Below are positions 35,656 to 47,885 of a stretch of DNA of 64,000 bases, in pieces. The notes under the pieces were generated by a model. It had not been told where the DNA came from. It was given only the letters and a program-made list of their open reading frames with translations, and did not search any database. The stretch covers positions 362,221-426,220 of the forward strand of contig CASBWL010000415.1 in assembly GCA_949130495.1 (NCBI GenBank). The letters are read 5' to 3'. This DNA is from Sambucus nigra (Eukaryota; Streptophyta; Magnoliopsida; Dipsacales; Adoxaceae). Positions within the stretch are counted from its first letter, which is position 1. Each line of letters begins with the position of its first letter. The position numbers and the translations under genes were made by a program.

Positions 35656-37209
35656 AGGTGAGATGAACATGTAGGTATGTGCACTGATTATTAGTGAAAC
35701 TAATGAGGCTGTTTGGCAGCGTGTATAATGCACATGGATGTTTCCAATGTTATGAGTTTGTTTTATTCATGTTTTGTAGTATTATTACTTTTATCTCCCC
35801 ATTCATATGATTGTTTAAAGTTGTAAATCATGTTCAATTTATGGTGTTGTGCAATGGGGATGCTACTGTTCAATGGGGTTCCATTATTGCAGACATGGAG
35901 TGGGAGCAAAATAAAGTCCTATTAAAATTTAGGATTTCAACTTACTTCAACAAAATATTGAACATTGTGACTCATCATTGATTAATTCCATTAATCTTTT
36001 GTTCTTTTGCACCTAACATCAAGGAAGGATTGGGAACAATTACAATTCTTGAAATTTAAGAACAATATGCAGATATTTTGATTAATTTCTTCTTGGAGCC
36101 TAAATGTTGATAATTTCATTGTCTGTGCAGTGTACCCCATTGGAAGTTGAAAGCAATCACTTTTTTCATAGTGCAGATATTTGATAAGGTTGAATTATGA
36201 TCTATTTTGAACTTTTTTTTTGTGTGTGTGTGGGGGGGGGGGTAATGTACATATATTTGATAGGGTTGTACTCTGCACTTTTAATGTTTTATTTTATTGA
36301 TTTGATTCATAAATTTAATTGTTGCAGTTAATGAATTTGAGATGAGTTGTTGGCACGTATAATTAGACTTGGGTGAATCCTAGGCCCGGCCGGAGATGTT
36401 GTATTCCGCCCAAGGAGAGGAAAAACACAAGGTGGCCCATAAGGAGGTTGTTGCAGCTCTTCAAAAAATATGCCTCCAGTTAACTGTTGTTGCTCCTGCT
36501 CTGCAACTCAGCTCATGTGATAATAAGATAAATTAACGAGTTTATTATGTGGAAATATTTGGGCGACAAGTTTTTCTTTGTTTCTTTGGCGTCTGATCAT
36601 GATTCCAACTGATTTTAGTTTCGTAGTTAAATGGCCTTGACATGATGGAATCTGGATCAAAATTTTACTTTTGAGTAGGCAGGAACATAATTTTTTTACT
36701 TTTGAGTAGGCTGGAACCATCTAGATTTGAGGCTTCAACTGTGGAAGCAGAACTTGACATGATTGAGTGATATAATATGTTTATATATATTCATTGTTTG
36801 TATTTTTAGCACTCTTTAAATTCGAAACTTGAGTGACCGAATAGATGCAAGATATAGAATAGATGTAATATTCACATGGAAATACCTATTGTTTGCACAT
36901 ATTTCAGGTGTATTCTTTGGTGATTATATGTATATCATATATCATTTGTTCTTCCATTGATATATGCTTTCATTTTTTATTCCGTTTGTTATTATGAAAT
37001 AATATATAAAATCAAGTTGTTTACTGACATGCCAACTCGACAACCTTTTTTAGTTTGTAAAAATTGACTTAATTATACAAGATTCAAAAAATGGCCAATT
37101 TTTTTAAACCAATAGCTTCGTACCATAGGTATTTTAAAAATTATTTATTTGCTGAGAACTAAATACGAATATGGTCCTATCGACGATGCAAGCTTTCGAA
37201 AATTAGCGT

Positions 37210-37237
37210 CGTGCCTTCAGGCACGGGCATACCCTAG
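37210..37237 (+). terminator. Helitron 3' hairpin and CTAG terminus
   Basis: Perfect stem CGTGCC/GGCACG with loop TTCA (37210-37225), an 8-nt spacer, then CTAG (37234-37237) and target T. Confidence 0.88.
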
Positions 37238-37269
<32 letters not shown>

Positions 37270-37427
37270 CTTGGAATAGTTTTTATCGATGTTATTTTTA
37301 TAGAGTTTTGTCAAGTGATTTATGGGACTGATGCAGTCCTATATATAAGTATAGATCCTTATATATAGGACTGTTTGATTATGAGATATATATAGTTTTT
37401 ATGGAATGTTATTTCTAAGGGACATAA
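37238..37427 (+). mobile_element. LTR I, right part, with a 16-bp perfect stem-loop
   Basis: Continuation of LTR I after the Helitron. At 37334-37373 CAGTCCTATATATAAG and its exact reverse complement are separated by 8 nt. The last five bases (37423-37427, CATAA) are the target duplication of element J. Confidence 0.7.
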
Positions 37428-39819
37428 TTTAATACCCCGTAATTTTTATGGCCTTTAAATTGGGGATTTGGTAAATTTAATTTAGATAAATTAATTTAAT
37501 ATTAATCGGAAAATTTGTTTTAAATATTTACTAGCGTGGCGAGAGTCAGTAATTATTGGAAATTTGTTAATTTGTTGAATATTACTTATTGAGTAAAGTA
37601 ATATGTAGAATTGAATTTATTAAAATTATCACGACAATTATAGAAATTAAGTCGGGACGCGCTTGTGTCGTGTCGGGACTAAATTATTACTATTCTAAAA
37701 AGTGAATAAATTACAAGTCGCCCGTATGGTCATTTAGAGTGCGCCAATGTGTTCGAAAGGGTCGAGAAAGTCAGAAAAGTATACCCGGGGGTTCAGTTTG
37801 GGTCTCGGGACATTTTTAGGCCTAACCGGTAACTCGATAGGGCATTTTGGTAATTTCTATTTTTAGGATTTAATTACCTACGAAAATTAGAGAAGTATAT
37901 CAGGTGTTAGATTTTGTCATCTAAGGTTAGAACCTGCATATTTCACAGAGGCCATTAGAGGAGTAAGGTGAGGAACTTCCCAAGGCTAAAGCCACCATAG
38001 TTGCACCATTTTCACCACAAATACCATCGGAGTGTAGATGGGAGGAAGGAGAATACAACCACATCATCAAATCTCATAAATTCAGACTCATATTCTTGAG
38101 GAAAGTATCTATTTTGCTGTTTCCATGTTGATACAACATCCATGATAGAATAGGAAGGAAAATTGCATGCTTCTTTGAGATTTCATGAAATTTGAAGAAT
38201 TAAATTAATAGGTTTGAGTAGAAAATATACGAGGATGATACCCTTATTATGTGTAGAACCATAATTAGGAATTCGCATGATATTAAGAGAAAGAAATCTG
38301 GTGATGACTAAGAAGTTCTGGAATTTATATGATCAACTAGGGTTTGTGATAGCTTCTTGAATTAACCCCGTGTAATGATGATTACTTGTAGATTTAATCA
38401 AGATTTTTTGTTAGAAATTGTTTATACCTATTACTTTAACATTTGTGATACTTGGTTGGGAGTTTGGGCGAAATTGATAGAGGTTTTAAGGATTTTTGGT
38501 GATGAAACCCGTAGGATAATGTATGAAGAATCTGGGAAATAACTGGGAGATCGATCGATTGACTGGATCGATCGATCGACCCCCTCCCTTCTATTGATCG
38601 ACCCCTTCTGGATTTTGAAGATTTTTCTTTATTCTTAATGATTAACCATGTGCCACTTTGTTTGAACCCTTACACATAATTTATATACCATAATGGGACT
38701 TGGGAAAGACCAGTAGGGTTGTAGGCAAGGTTCGGGTGATATGATTAATATGTGATTCAACCATGGGATTACGAGGGTAAGAAATGGGGAGAAGATCGTG
38801 AGCATATTAAATCAAGTTTTCTAGGATTTAATGATGACTTAGAGCAGTAGAGTAGAGGGTGTATACCTACTGATTTTATAATTTATATGATGAAATACTT
38901 CAAGAGACGAGAACTACTTAAGAACTTGCGATAATTGAGGAAATAAAAGAATGACATAATTATTCGTAGGACTCGAGCATTAGGTGCCATGTAGAATATA
39001 TTATGGGTCATGGGCGTACCTATCTAATTAATGTGTGTGTGTATATATATATATATATGAGTGCATGTATATATATTATTTTAATATATGTATTTAATCA
39101 TACCCGCGCTACTTGCTATCACAAAGTTTTTCGCACCGGGACAGTTTTATTCTGATGTGACCTTTATGAGGGATATTGACTCGTACCCTAGAACATAGGA
39201 TCCTTGGTACAGGCTTTCCGAGAATGATAGTCAAATGGTCCTAAGAGACATGAGGGTATGTTCTGACCTCTTAGTAACTTTGAAATATGCTTCGCCTCCA
39301 ATATGTGTATTTTGTGTTAATACAGTTCGAGAGTGAGTCCGAACTAGTATTTCCCTCATTTGTACGAGAGGTACATGGACTTGATAGCAGAGGATTAGTA
39401 TATATACTGTATGAGTGATTAATATATATATACATATATCTGGGATTCTTCTATTGTTTGTGTAAGTAGTTAAATATTGAATAAACACTCTTAATCATAG
39501 TACAAGCTTGAGATTTCATAACAATATTGAGATATACATAATTGACTTAAATAATTCTTAATAAGATGTTATTTTAATATATCATAGACATACGGTCTCG
39601 CGAATTAGAATCTATGGGAGGAGAATTGGGTTAGACTTATGAGTCATTATAGTAGTACGATAAGCGTGCACACTAGATGAGAGTTGAGAATTCTCAAGAT
39701 AGTGTCGAGAACTAACATGTATGTAATATCACCTGGTAAGCATTTTAAATACTTGCTAAACTATTTTCAAGCTGTTTTACACTCGGGCTCTGACCTGTTT
39801 CCTGTCATCTTTTCTCTCT

Positions 39820-39881
<62 letters not shown>

Positions 39882-40431
39882 GTATGTATGTATTACAGGT
39901 GCCCAGCCATAGGGGTGTCATGCTTGGATCCTTGGACTGTTGACGTGCTGCAACTAGTGTGAGAGTTGCAGGTCTTTGTAGTAGACGACTTCATCTTTGT
40001 ATTCTCAATATTTCATTTAGTTCTCATTAGATAGGGCATGTGTCGCCCATTTCCAGTTTTATCTAGTCCAGAGATTTGTACTCTTTATTTATGTCAGTAT
40101 TTAGTTTAGTTGGGATTACTTGTGATTATTTCATTGTCCTGCGATTTGGAATACATTATTTGGATTGATTTATCTAGCATGTTCTTTCATTGGATGGTTT
40201 AGTTTTAATACTATCATTTGTATTCCTGAAAAATGGTTTTATAGTTAATAATAACAATCGGACTTATTTTATAAAAATTAAATGATTTGACACTCGGCTC
40301 AATTATTTATTAGGTGATTAATAAAGAAAATTATTTTTTCGACAGTGATGCTAAGAATGAGCCAACCTGACAATTTGAGTTAACTTAATAAAGGATTGAT
40401 CACCCGGTATTTAATTAGGCGGGGTGTCTCA
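37428..40431 (+). repeat. 5' LTR of element J
   Basis: Starts TTTAATACCCCG and ends GGCGGGGTGTCTCA. Contains the promoter-like block (GGTCGAGAAAGTCAGAAAAG, about 37765), the palindrome cluster (38551-38602), a (TA)n(TG)n tract (39822-39878) ending TTACAGGTGCCC, the GGGCTCTGACC block (39785) and the terminal block CGACAGTGATGCTAAGAATG (40340). Open frames inside it are microsatellite or LTR artefacts. Confidence 0.93.
38551..38602. repeat. Cluster of TCGATCGATCGA words in the J 5' LTR
   Basis: GATCGATCGATT, GGATCGATCGATCGACC and TTGATCGACC within 52 nt. The 3' LTR (45819-45893) has these plus an additional 14-nt palindrome. Confidence 0.88.
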
Positions 40432-40433
40432 GG

Positions 40434-40445
40434 TGGTATCAGAGC
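40434..40445 (+). other. Primer-binding site of element J
   Basis: TGGTATCAGAGC, two bases after the 5' LTR, matches the 3' end of plant initiator Met tRNA. Confidence 0.92.
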
Positions 40446-43400
40446 ATCAGGTTCTAGTGTCCTTTAGGATCTATGCGGCTTATTATGCTTCGAGCGTAGC
40501 TTTCATTGATATAGAGCCCTACATTTAGGATTGTTGATCTCTTTGGTGAGATTTTGTTCTCCTTCTATCACGTATATATTAGTGAATCTTATTTTTGTTC
40601 GGGTGCCGAACAATGAATTATAACGGGCGAGGGTCGTTGGACGTACAACCGGAGGCAGAGCTCAGTCGATGTTAGAGAGTATATTCAAGAATGATGACCG
40701 TAGATGAGGTCACCCCTATTACGACACGGGGAATCTAGGACGGTAAAGATGGCTACGGAACAGCTTATGATTTTCAAGTACCGCTATAGTAGAAAGTGGT
40801 GTCAAATTAGACTCACCCAACGTGGTCAGATTAGGAGAGCGTCAGACGAAACATTGAAGAGAACTGTCAGTGGAAATTCTAGAAATGCGAAGATTGTGTG
40901 TTAGCTAACGGAGGTAAAATATCCAAAGGCTTGGGCATATGATGGAGTGTGGCTAGATGAAAGTGAAAATTTGGGGTAAAATTTTTCTTGGCTCGTCGGA
41001 ACGAAGTTATAATAGTGGGAGTCAACCACCACTTTTTAAAGTGGAATGCTATGTTTATAAAAGGATCTTAGGTAGAGGTTGACCGCAGGTTCCTTCATCG
41101 GATGTTCAGGATAAGATGTGAACGTTGTTCTGAACTTATCATATGAGGGCGGGACAAAGGTCCATTTATGAATATGAATTTAAACTTTTAACGAATCTTG
41201 TATCGGAGGAAGTAGATACAAATGGAGGAGAGGATTCCAAGTGGGAAATAGACTCATAAGAAAAGTTGGTAACACTTAAAGGGAATTATGTTGGACGAAC
41301 GATTTATAGGGTGACAATGTCATGCTAATGCTTCTTTATGTTGGAAGCTAAAAGAATCGAAGAATTTTGTCGAGAACAAGATTATATGAAATGGTGGTAG
41401 TGAAGCACTACAAGGGGGAGACTCTTCACGGAAACCATTTAAATGATTCGGATAGCTAAATTCTAACCAAGAAATGGTGAATTAAGTAAGGGATATTAAT
41501 GCTAGTAACATGCTCCTTAGGGCCAACAAAGCTAAAATAACAATTGTGGGGGTGGGGTGGGGGGTAGCCATCAGGATCGAGACTACCAAAGTCCGAGAGA
41601 AGGACAACCCTAATATGGTCATTATGATAGGAGATAAGTGGATTATGTGTAGAGGTATTTTGTGGAGAGTAAAACCACATACTTTAATTTTACCGAAGCG
41701 AGTAAAGGGACAATGTATGGTACCTAACAATGACAATGGTTAATGTGGTTTTCAATTTGGTCCGGACAAACGTGTTATGTTCGAAAAAAATCATTTGAAC
41801 ACTCAAGGCGATTGGTAAGGTAGAAGTATGGATTTTAGCTTTGGAGGATGAGGCATATTTTATGTGACACGAGTGAGTCACTATATTTTTATTTTCTAGA
41901 TTAGCATGTGAGACGAGTTTAGTGTGTATATCGATAACGTTATTATTACGTGAATATTTTCCCTAGTATAGCGGTAATATCTTTAATGTTATCCACAGAG
42001 GATAAATGGGTGTATTAATAGTGTTATATACTTTATTGATATTACTCGTTTTAGTGATGTAATATACGAATATGATATTATCTTGGTTACGGCTTTATAG
42101 TAATGGTTAGAATGATAGTGGGCAGTTATTGCAAGGCTATCGAAGTGGTTGCCTTAGTGAAGAATGTTTTGTTCTGGTGAGGCCTCACCCGCGACAAGGT
42201 CGGACTCTCACTTATATTATATATTATAGAGACTTCGGAGGGTATAGTGGTCTTGAGATATTCGATCCCGGTATGTGTAAGGACATTATTGTCCCGATTC
42301 AGTGTATATTTGGCTTACCGTTAAGGGAAAATATTTAGCTCGTTATTATGTTTAACGCTCAGGATTTAGTAATAGGAAGAGCGGATTGTCATATCACTCC
42401 TTTAGAGACATGGGAGTTAAGATTTATATTCATATGTTTAGGAACAGGATTTTAAGAGTCCCGACTGTATGTGTACGAAGTTTACGAAATGTGATTACCA
42501 CAAATGCTAAGTGATAGTGCAATTGGCTAAAACTTCCTTATTTAAATGAAATTGCGGAAGGATATCTAATTTTTATGTCGAGAGACGGGAATATAAGGAT
42601 ACATGCTATGGACTGAGGGCCTAACGGATTTTGATAATCGACAATGCTAGGTAGTAGTGTATCGAGGGGTTCCTTGTTTGGATTTCGCTTTGCGAGACAT
42701 CCCACGTATGAAACTTAGCATAAGGTTGGAAGTAAGGAGATGTTTGGTCATTAGTCCATGTGTTTGGTACCTCGGTCGTCTTAGAGGTATGTAGTTATGA
42801 CTGCAAGTAGAAGGTTGAATTAAGATATAAGGCCAGTGGAGCCAGTTGTACGGTGAGGAAGTATTAAAAATTTTATTTTATCACCACGAGTTAAAGGGTG
42901 GAACGATGTTAAGGGAGATTTGCAATTTCAATTTCTAGGGTAATTGAGAGTACCCAAGGGTTGTAGCCATGTTGTGAGTGCAGGGGAAATAAATAATTGA
43001 GTGTTATGTGTGAAGCGTATGTGATGTTTATGCCAGTATGCACGGTTTATAGGGGTATGGGCATCCTGGTTAGGTAATGTCAGAATCGTCTAGGTCAAAG
43101 GGACGTAGGAATAGATGTGTGGAATATATGCCTATGGGACTAATATAACGAAGTAAAAATGAAAGAGTGGATTCAGCATCATGTGAGAAGGACGATAATC
43201 CATATACGTGTGCAATCAGAATAACACACTCGAATTTGGTTGAAAGGCTGTGGGAAGCCATTTAAAAAGCGGTATTCCTTGAGAAGGGTAAGATTTAACT
43301 ATTATAAAAAGCACTTGGAGTGGAGTTTTACCTAGTCAAATGTTTAGAGTGACTTGTGCGTAGGTAGAATGATGATGTTAATAAGGTATAAAAAGTCTAG

Positions 43401-44675
43401 AAGTGCACATCATGGAGAAAAGTGCACGGGTCAAAACTTTTGATATACGCCAAGGAAAGAAGGGGAGTATTAATGTCACTTAATGTGAGACATTACTAGC
43501 GGAAGTCGATGTTGAGTGGGACATAATGAGTAGTCTCCGCATGCACCACTCATAGATAGAATTAGATTGGAGAAAGAGGTAAAAAAATTGTATCAAGCCG
43601 ACGATTCTGGTAATGGAAGAGGGCGGTCAAGTCAGTAATATCTCTTTGATGGGTTACCAACCTTAAGGTAAGGTAAAGAGTTCCTTCGAATGTGTGGAAC
43701 AAGTTGACCAAGAAGAAAGCGATTGATATTCCTTGGGATGATTTACAATATTAGATAGTGTGCCCCAGTCTACCTTTGAAATGAAGAATCGCGCCGGTAC
43801 GTGGTCCTGCCCGGCATCGTTCTGAACTAAGATGAGATTCTTGAACCCCACCTTCAATATGAGATTTCAGAAAGCAGTGGGGATGACATTTCCTTTGGGA
43901 GCAGGTTGTATCACCTATAGTCGGGGAGTAGGTGAAAGGTGATTAACGACTAGTAGAATTGAAAGTTATTTCGGACTCCTTGTGGCCATTTCATATCCGC
44001 CGCAATTATAGCTGGTTAGTATAGTATATTACGATACTTTGAAGAAGTTATTACCTAATGGTAGAGTAGTGGGTAAACACTCGTACCTAGTTATTGTAGA
44101 CAAACTTCTTATTGAAGTTTTGTGTGGAAAAACCTTAACTATTCTCCCTCGAGTTGTTTAGAGGCGAGCAAATAATCATAATTTTGGATTGGTCGAGGTA
44201 GATCCGATGACTAAAGTGGTATAACTACATACGGTCTTAGGTAAACTAACTACATACTGTCTTAGGTAACCTTTTAACTATCGTAATAGTTACGTCGCCA
44301 GGAATTAAGATTTGAAGAACTGACAAGAGTAGTCAAATGTTCATATAATTTCTCTCAGGATGAAGGTTTGTGTTTAGATAAATATGGGAGTTGATACGAG
44401 GTGAGGTGAATCCTCCCAATAACATTAAGACAATGGGGCCAATGATGTATATAATAGTCTTATTCGAATGTTTTTTGATAGGAGCACAATTGAGGTGCCG
44501 TAATTTAGGTGTGACCCTATAACTGATAAAGTGTCGAAGTGTTAAATAAGCTTGTTGTGAAGCAGGGGCTATAGTGATTAAGCCTTACTTTGATGTTAGT
44601 TTCGAGTACTAGAGGAAACCTTTTTCTATCGAGTATGCCATACTTTTTCGAATTTTGGGATGAAATTCCGATATT
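40446..44675 (+). pseudogene. Interior of element J: gag scraps, conserved hairpin module, pol end
   Basis: A possible mutated gag start (GTGCCGAACA, 40601) is followed by no long frame. Gag capsid traces at about 41150-41260 read SIYEYEFKLLTNLVSEEVDT. The hairpin module is at 42650-42710. The pol end (FSNFGMKFRY-like, about 44645-44672) precedes the polypurine tract. No readable protease, RT, RNase H or integrase core was found. From the module onward it resembles 47891-48300. Frames of 60-80 codons in this stretch have no recognisable content. Confidence 0.65.
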
Positions 44676-45818
44676 AGGGGGGAAGTATGTAATACCCCGT
44701 AATTTTTATGGCTTTTAAATTGGGAATTTATTAAATTTAATTGAGATAAATTAATTTAATATTAATATGGAAATTTGTTTTAAATATTTACTAGCATGAT
44801 ACGAGTTAGTAATTATTGAAAATTTGTTGATTTGTTGAATATTTCTTATTGATTAAAGTAATATGTAGAATTGAATTTATTAAAATTGTCACGAGTGAAT
44901 AATATGACAATTATGGAAATTAAGTCGGGACACGCCTGTGTCGTGTCAGGACTAAATTATTATTATAAAAAGTGAATAAATTATAAGTTTCTCGTATTGT
45001 CATTTCGAGTGCGCAAATGTGTCCGAAAGGGTTGAGATAGTCAGAAAAGTTTACTCAGGGGTTTAGTTTGGGTCTCGGGACATTTTGAGGCCTAACCGAT
45101 AACCCGGGAGGGCATTTTGGTAATTTTTATTTTTGGGATTTAATTACCTACGAAAAGTAGAAAACTATATCAGGTGTTAGAGGTTGTTTTCTATGGTTAG
45201 AAACTGCATATTTCACAGAGGCCATTAGAGGAGGAAGGTGAGAAACTTCCCAAGGATAGAGCCACTATAGTTACACCATTTTCACCACAAATACCGCCGG
45301 AGTGTAGATCGGAGGAAGGAGAACATAACCACATCATCAAATCTTAAAAATTCAGACTCATATTTTTTAGGCAAGTATCTATATTGTTGTTTCGATGTTG
45401 ATACAACATCCATGTTAGAATAGGAAGGAAAATTGCATGCTTTTGGGAGATTTCATGAAATTTGAAGAATTAAATTAATAGGTTCGAGTAGAAACTATAC
45501 GAGGCTGATATCCTTATTATGTGTAGAACCATAATTTTGAATTTGCATGATATTTAGAGAAAGAAATCTTGTAATGACTAAGAAGTTCTGGAATTTATAT
45601 GATCAACTAGGGTTTGTGATATCTTCTTGAATTAACCCCATGTGATGATGATTACTTGTTGATTTAATCAAGATTTTTTATTAGAAATTGTTTATACCTA
45701 TTACTTTAACATTTGTGATACTTGGTTGGGAGTTTGGGTGAAATTGATAGAGGTTTTAAGGACTTTTGGTGATGAAACCCGTAGGATAGTATATGAAGCA
45801 TCTAGGAAATGGCTGGGA

Positions 45819-45893
45819 GATCGATCGATTGACCTTGAATGTAGATCGATCTACTGGATCGATCGATCGACCCCCTCCCTTCAATCGATCGAC
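45819..45893. repeat. Palindrome cluster in the J 3' LTR with one extra word
   Basis: GATCGATCGATT, then GTAGATCGATCTAC (45841-45854, perfect 14-nt palindrome absent from the 5' LTR), then GGATCGATCGATCGACC and AATCGATCGACC. Confidence 0.9.
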
Positions 45894-47055
45894 CCCTTAT
45901 AGATTTTGAAGCTTTTTCTTTATTCTTAATGATTAACCCTTTCCACTTTGTGGCAACCCTTATATATAATTTATATACCATAATGGGACTTGGGAAAGGT
46001 CAATAGGGTTATAGGCAAGGTTCAGGTGATACGATTAATATGTGATTCAACCATGGGGTTATGAGGGTAAGAAATGGGGAGAAGATCGTGAGCATATTAA
46101 ATCAAGTTTTCTGGGATTTAAGGGTGACTTAGACCAGTAGAGTAGAGGGTGTATACCTAGTAATTTTATACTTTATAAGATGAAATACTTTGAGAGATGA
46201 GAAGTACTTAAGAACGTGCGGTAACTGAGGAAATAAAAGAATGACATAACTATACGTAGGACTCGGACATTAGGTGCCACGTATGGTTAGAATATATTAT
46301 GGGTCATGGGCGTACATATCTAATTAGTGTATATAAATATATGAGTGAATGTATATATATTATTTTAATATCTGTGTTTAATCATACCCGCGCTACTTGC
46401 CATCACAGAGGTTTTCCCACCGGGACAGTCTTATTCTGATGTGACCTTTATGGGGGATATTTACTCGTACCCTAGAACATAGGATTCTTGGTACAGGCTA
46501 TCCAAGAATGATAGTCAGACGGTCCTAAGAGACGTGAGAGTATGTGCTGACCTCTTAGTAACTTCGAACTATGTTTCGCCTCCAATATATGTATTTTGTA
46601 TTAATACAATTCGAGAGTGTGTCCGAACTAGTATTTCCTTCATTTGTACGAGAGGTATAGGGACTTGATAGCAGAGTATGCCAGCACCGTAGATTTTATG
46701 TGGGGTGCTGATTAGTATATATATATATGCATATATCTGGGATTCTTCTACTGTGTGTGTAAGTAGTTAAATATTGAATAATCCTTAATAAGATGTTGTT
46801 TTAATATATCATAGACATACAGTCTCACGAATCAGAATCTATGGGAGGAGAATTGGGTTAGAATTATGAGTCATTATAGTAGTACGACTGCCGTGCACAC
46901 TAGATGAGAGGTGAGAATTCTCAAGAGAGTGTCGAGAACTAACATGTATGTAATATCAACTGGTAGGAATTTTAAATACTTGTTAAACTATTTTAAAGTT
47001 GTTTTACACTTGGGCTCTGACCCGTTTCCTGTCATCTTTTCTCTCTTTTCTCTCT

Positions 47056-47098
<43 letters not shown>

Positions 47099-47102
<4 letters not shown>

Positions 47103-47293
47103 AGAGGTTCACAAGTGGACCAAAAGAATGTTCTTTTTAATGGACTTAACAAAAAAGACTAATAAGTCTCGGTTATTGGGTGCCGCTGGCGCGGACCCAT
47201 TACACCAAGGAATTAAAATTAGTGGGTTATTAGTCTTTTTTGTTAAGTCCATTAAAAAGTCCATTCTTTTGGTCCCCTTGTGATCCTTCTCCT
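47099..47293. mobile_element. MITE with long terminal inverted repeats (about 195 bp)
   Basis: AGGGAGAGGTTCACAAGTGG at the left matches the reverse complement of the right end (AGGAGAAGGATCACAAGGGG). Pairing continues through CCAAAAGAATG, TTTTTAATGGACTTAAC and AAAAAAGACTAATAA, giving arms of about 70 nt and a loop of about 60 nt. It sits inside (TA)n, so a TA duplication is likely but cannot be distinguished from the repeat. No coding sequence. The superfamily is not certain. Confidence 0.85.
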
Positions 47294-47885
47294 ATATATA
47301 TATATATGTGTATGTGTGTGTGTGTGTGTGTTTATGTATGTATGTATTACAGGTGCCCAGCCATAGGGGTGTCATGCTTGGATCCTTGGACTGTTGACGT
47401 GCTGCAACTAGTGTGAGAGTTCCAGGTCTTTGTAGTAGACGACTTCATCTTTGTATTCTCAATATTTCATTTAGTTCTCATTAGATAGGGCATGTGTCGC
47501 CCATTTCCAGTTTTATCTAGTCCAGAGATTTGTACTCTTTATTTATGTCAGTATTTAGTTTAGTTGGGATTACTTGTGATTATTTCATTTAACTGCGATT
47601 TGAAATACATTATTTTGATTGATTTATCTAGCATGTTCTTTCATTGGATGGTTTAGTTTTAATACTATCATTTGTATTCGTGAAAAATGATTTTATAGTT
47701 AATAATAACAATCGGACTTATTTTATAAAAACTAAATGATTTGACACTTAGATTAATTATTTTTTTGGTGATTAATAAATAAAATTATTTTTTCAACAGT
47801 GATGTTAAGAATAAACCAACCTGACACTTTGAGTTAATTTAGTAAAGGACTGATCAATCGGTATTTAATTAGGCGGGGTGTCACA

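Larger units (their letters stand above)
29706..37237 (+). mobile_element. Helitron (7.5 kb), non-autonomous, with captured gene pieces
   Basis: 5' end TCTTCTATATAATAAAG at 29706, preceded by A. 3' end CTAG at 37234-37237, followed by T. A perfect 6-bp-stem hairpin CGTGCC-TTCA-GGCACG (37210-37225) lies 8 nt before CTAG. This is the full set of Helitron marks: TC start, hairpin, CTRR end, A/T insertion. The target is the (AT)n run of LTR I, which continues at 37238. No Rep/helicase protein could be recognised. The interior has CT-rich 5'UTR-like sequence (29920-30070), intron-like T-rich stretches and exon-like pieces, one clearly from a host RNA-binding protein gene. Confidence 0.85.
37428..47885 (+). 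mobile_element. Complete gypsy LTR retrotransposon J (10.5 kb), coding capacity lost
   Basis: Two LTRs (37428-40431 and 44688-47885) with target duplication CATAA on both sides (37423-37427, 47886-47890). Primer site TGGTATCAGAGC (40434-40445, initiator Met tRNA type) follows the 5' LTR; polypurine AGGGGGGAAG (44676-44685) precedes the 3' LTR. The first two bases of the 5' LTR have mutated from TG to TT. The 4.2-kb interior has only scraps of gag and a pol end. The 3' LTR is longer because of a MITE (47099-47293) and an extra palindromic word. The LTRs differ by several percent where compared by eye, so it is not recent. Confidence 0.95.
44688..47885 (+). repeat. 3' LTR of element J, carrying a MITE
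   Basis: Starts TGTAATACCCCG and ends GGCGGGGTGTCACA. Same order as the 5' LTR. Leader end here is TTAGGCAAGTATC (45368). The (TA)n run at 47059-47098 was the site of the MITE insertion; the 5' LTR shows the empty site. Confidence 0.93.

Noticed and set aside
39684..39962. Frame with YIYIYICVCVC and its twin at 46911-47162
   Set aside because: Both are translations of (TA)n(TG)n in the two J LTRs.
40434..40445. Possible tRNA gene trace (TGGTATCAGAGC)
   Set aside because: It is only the 12-nt primer-binding site complementary to a tRNA end; no cloverleaf follows. Same for 53682-53705 and 27050-27076.
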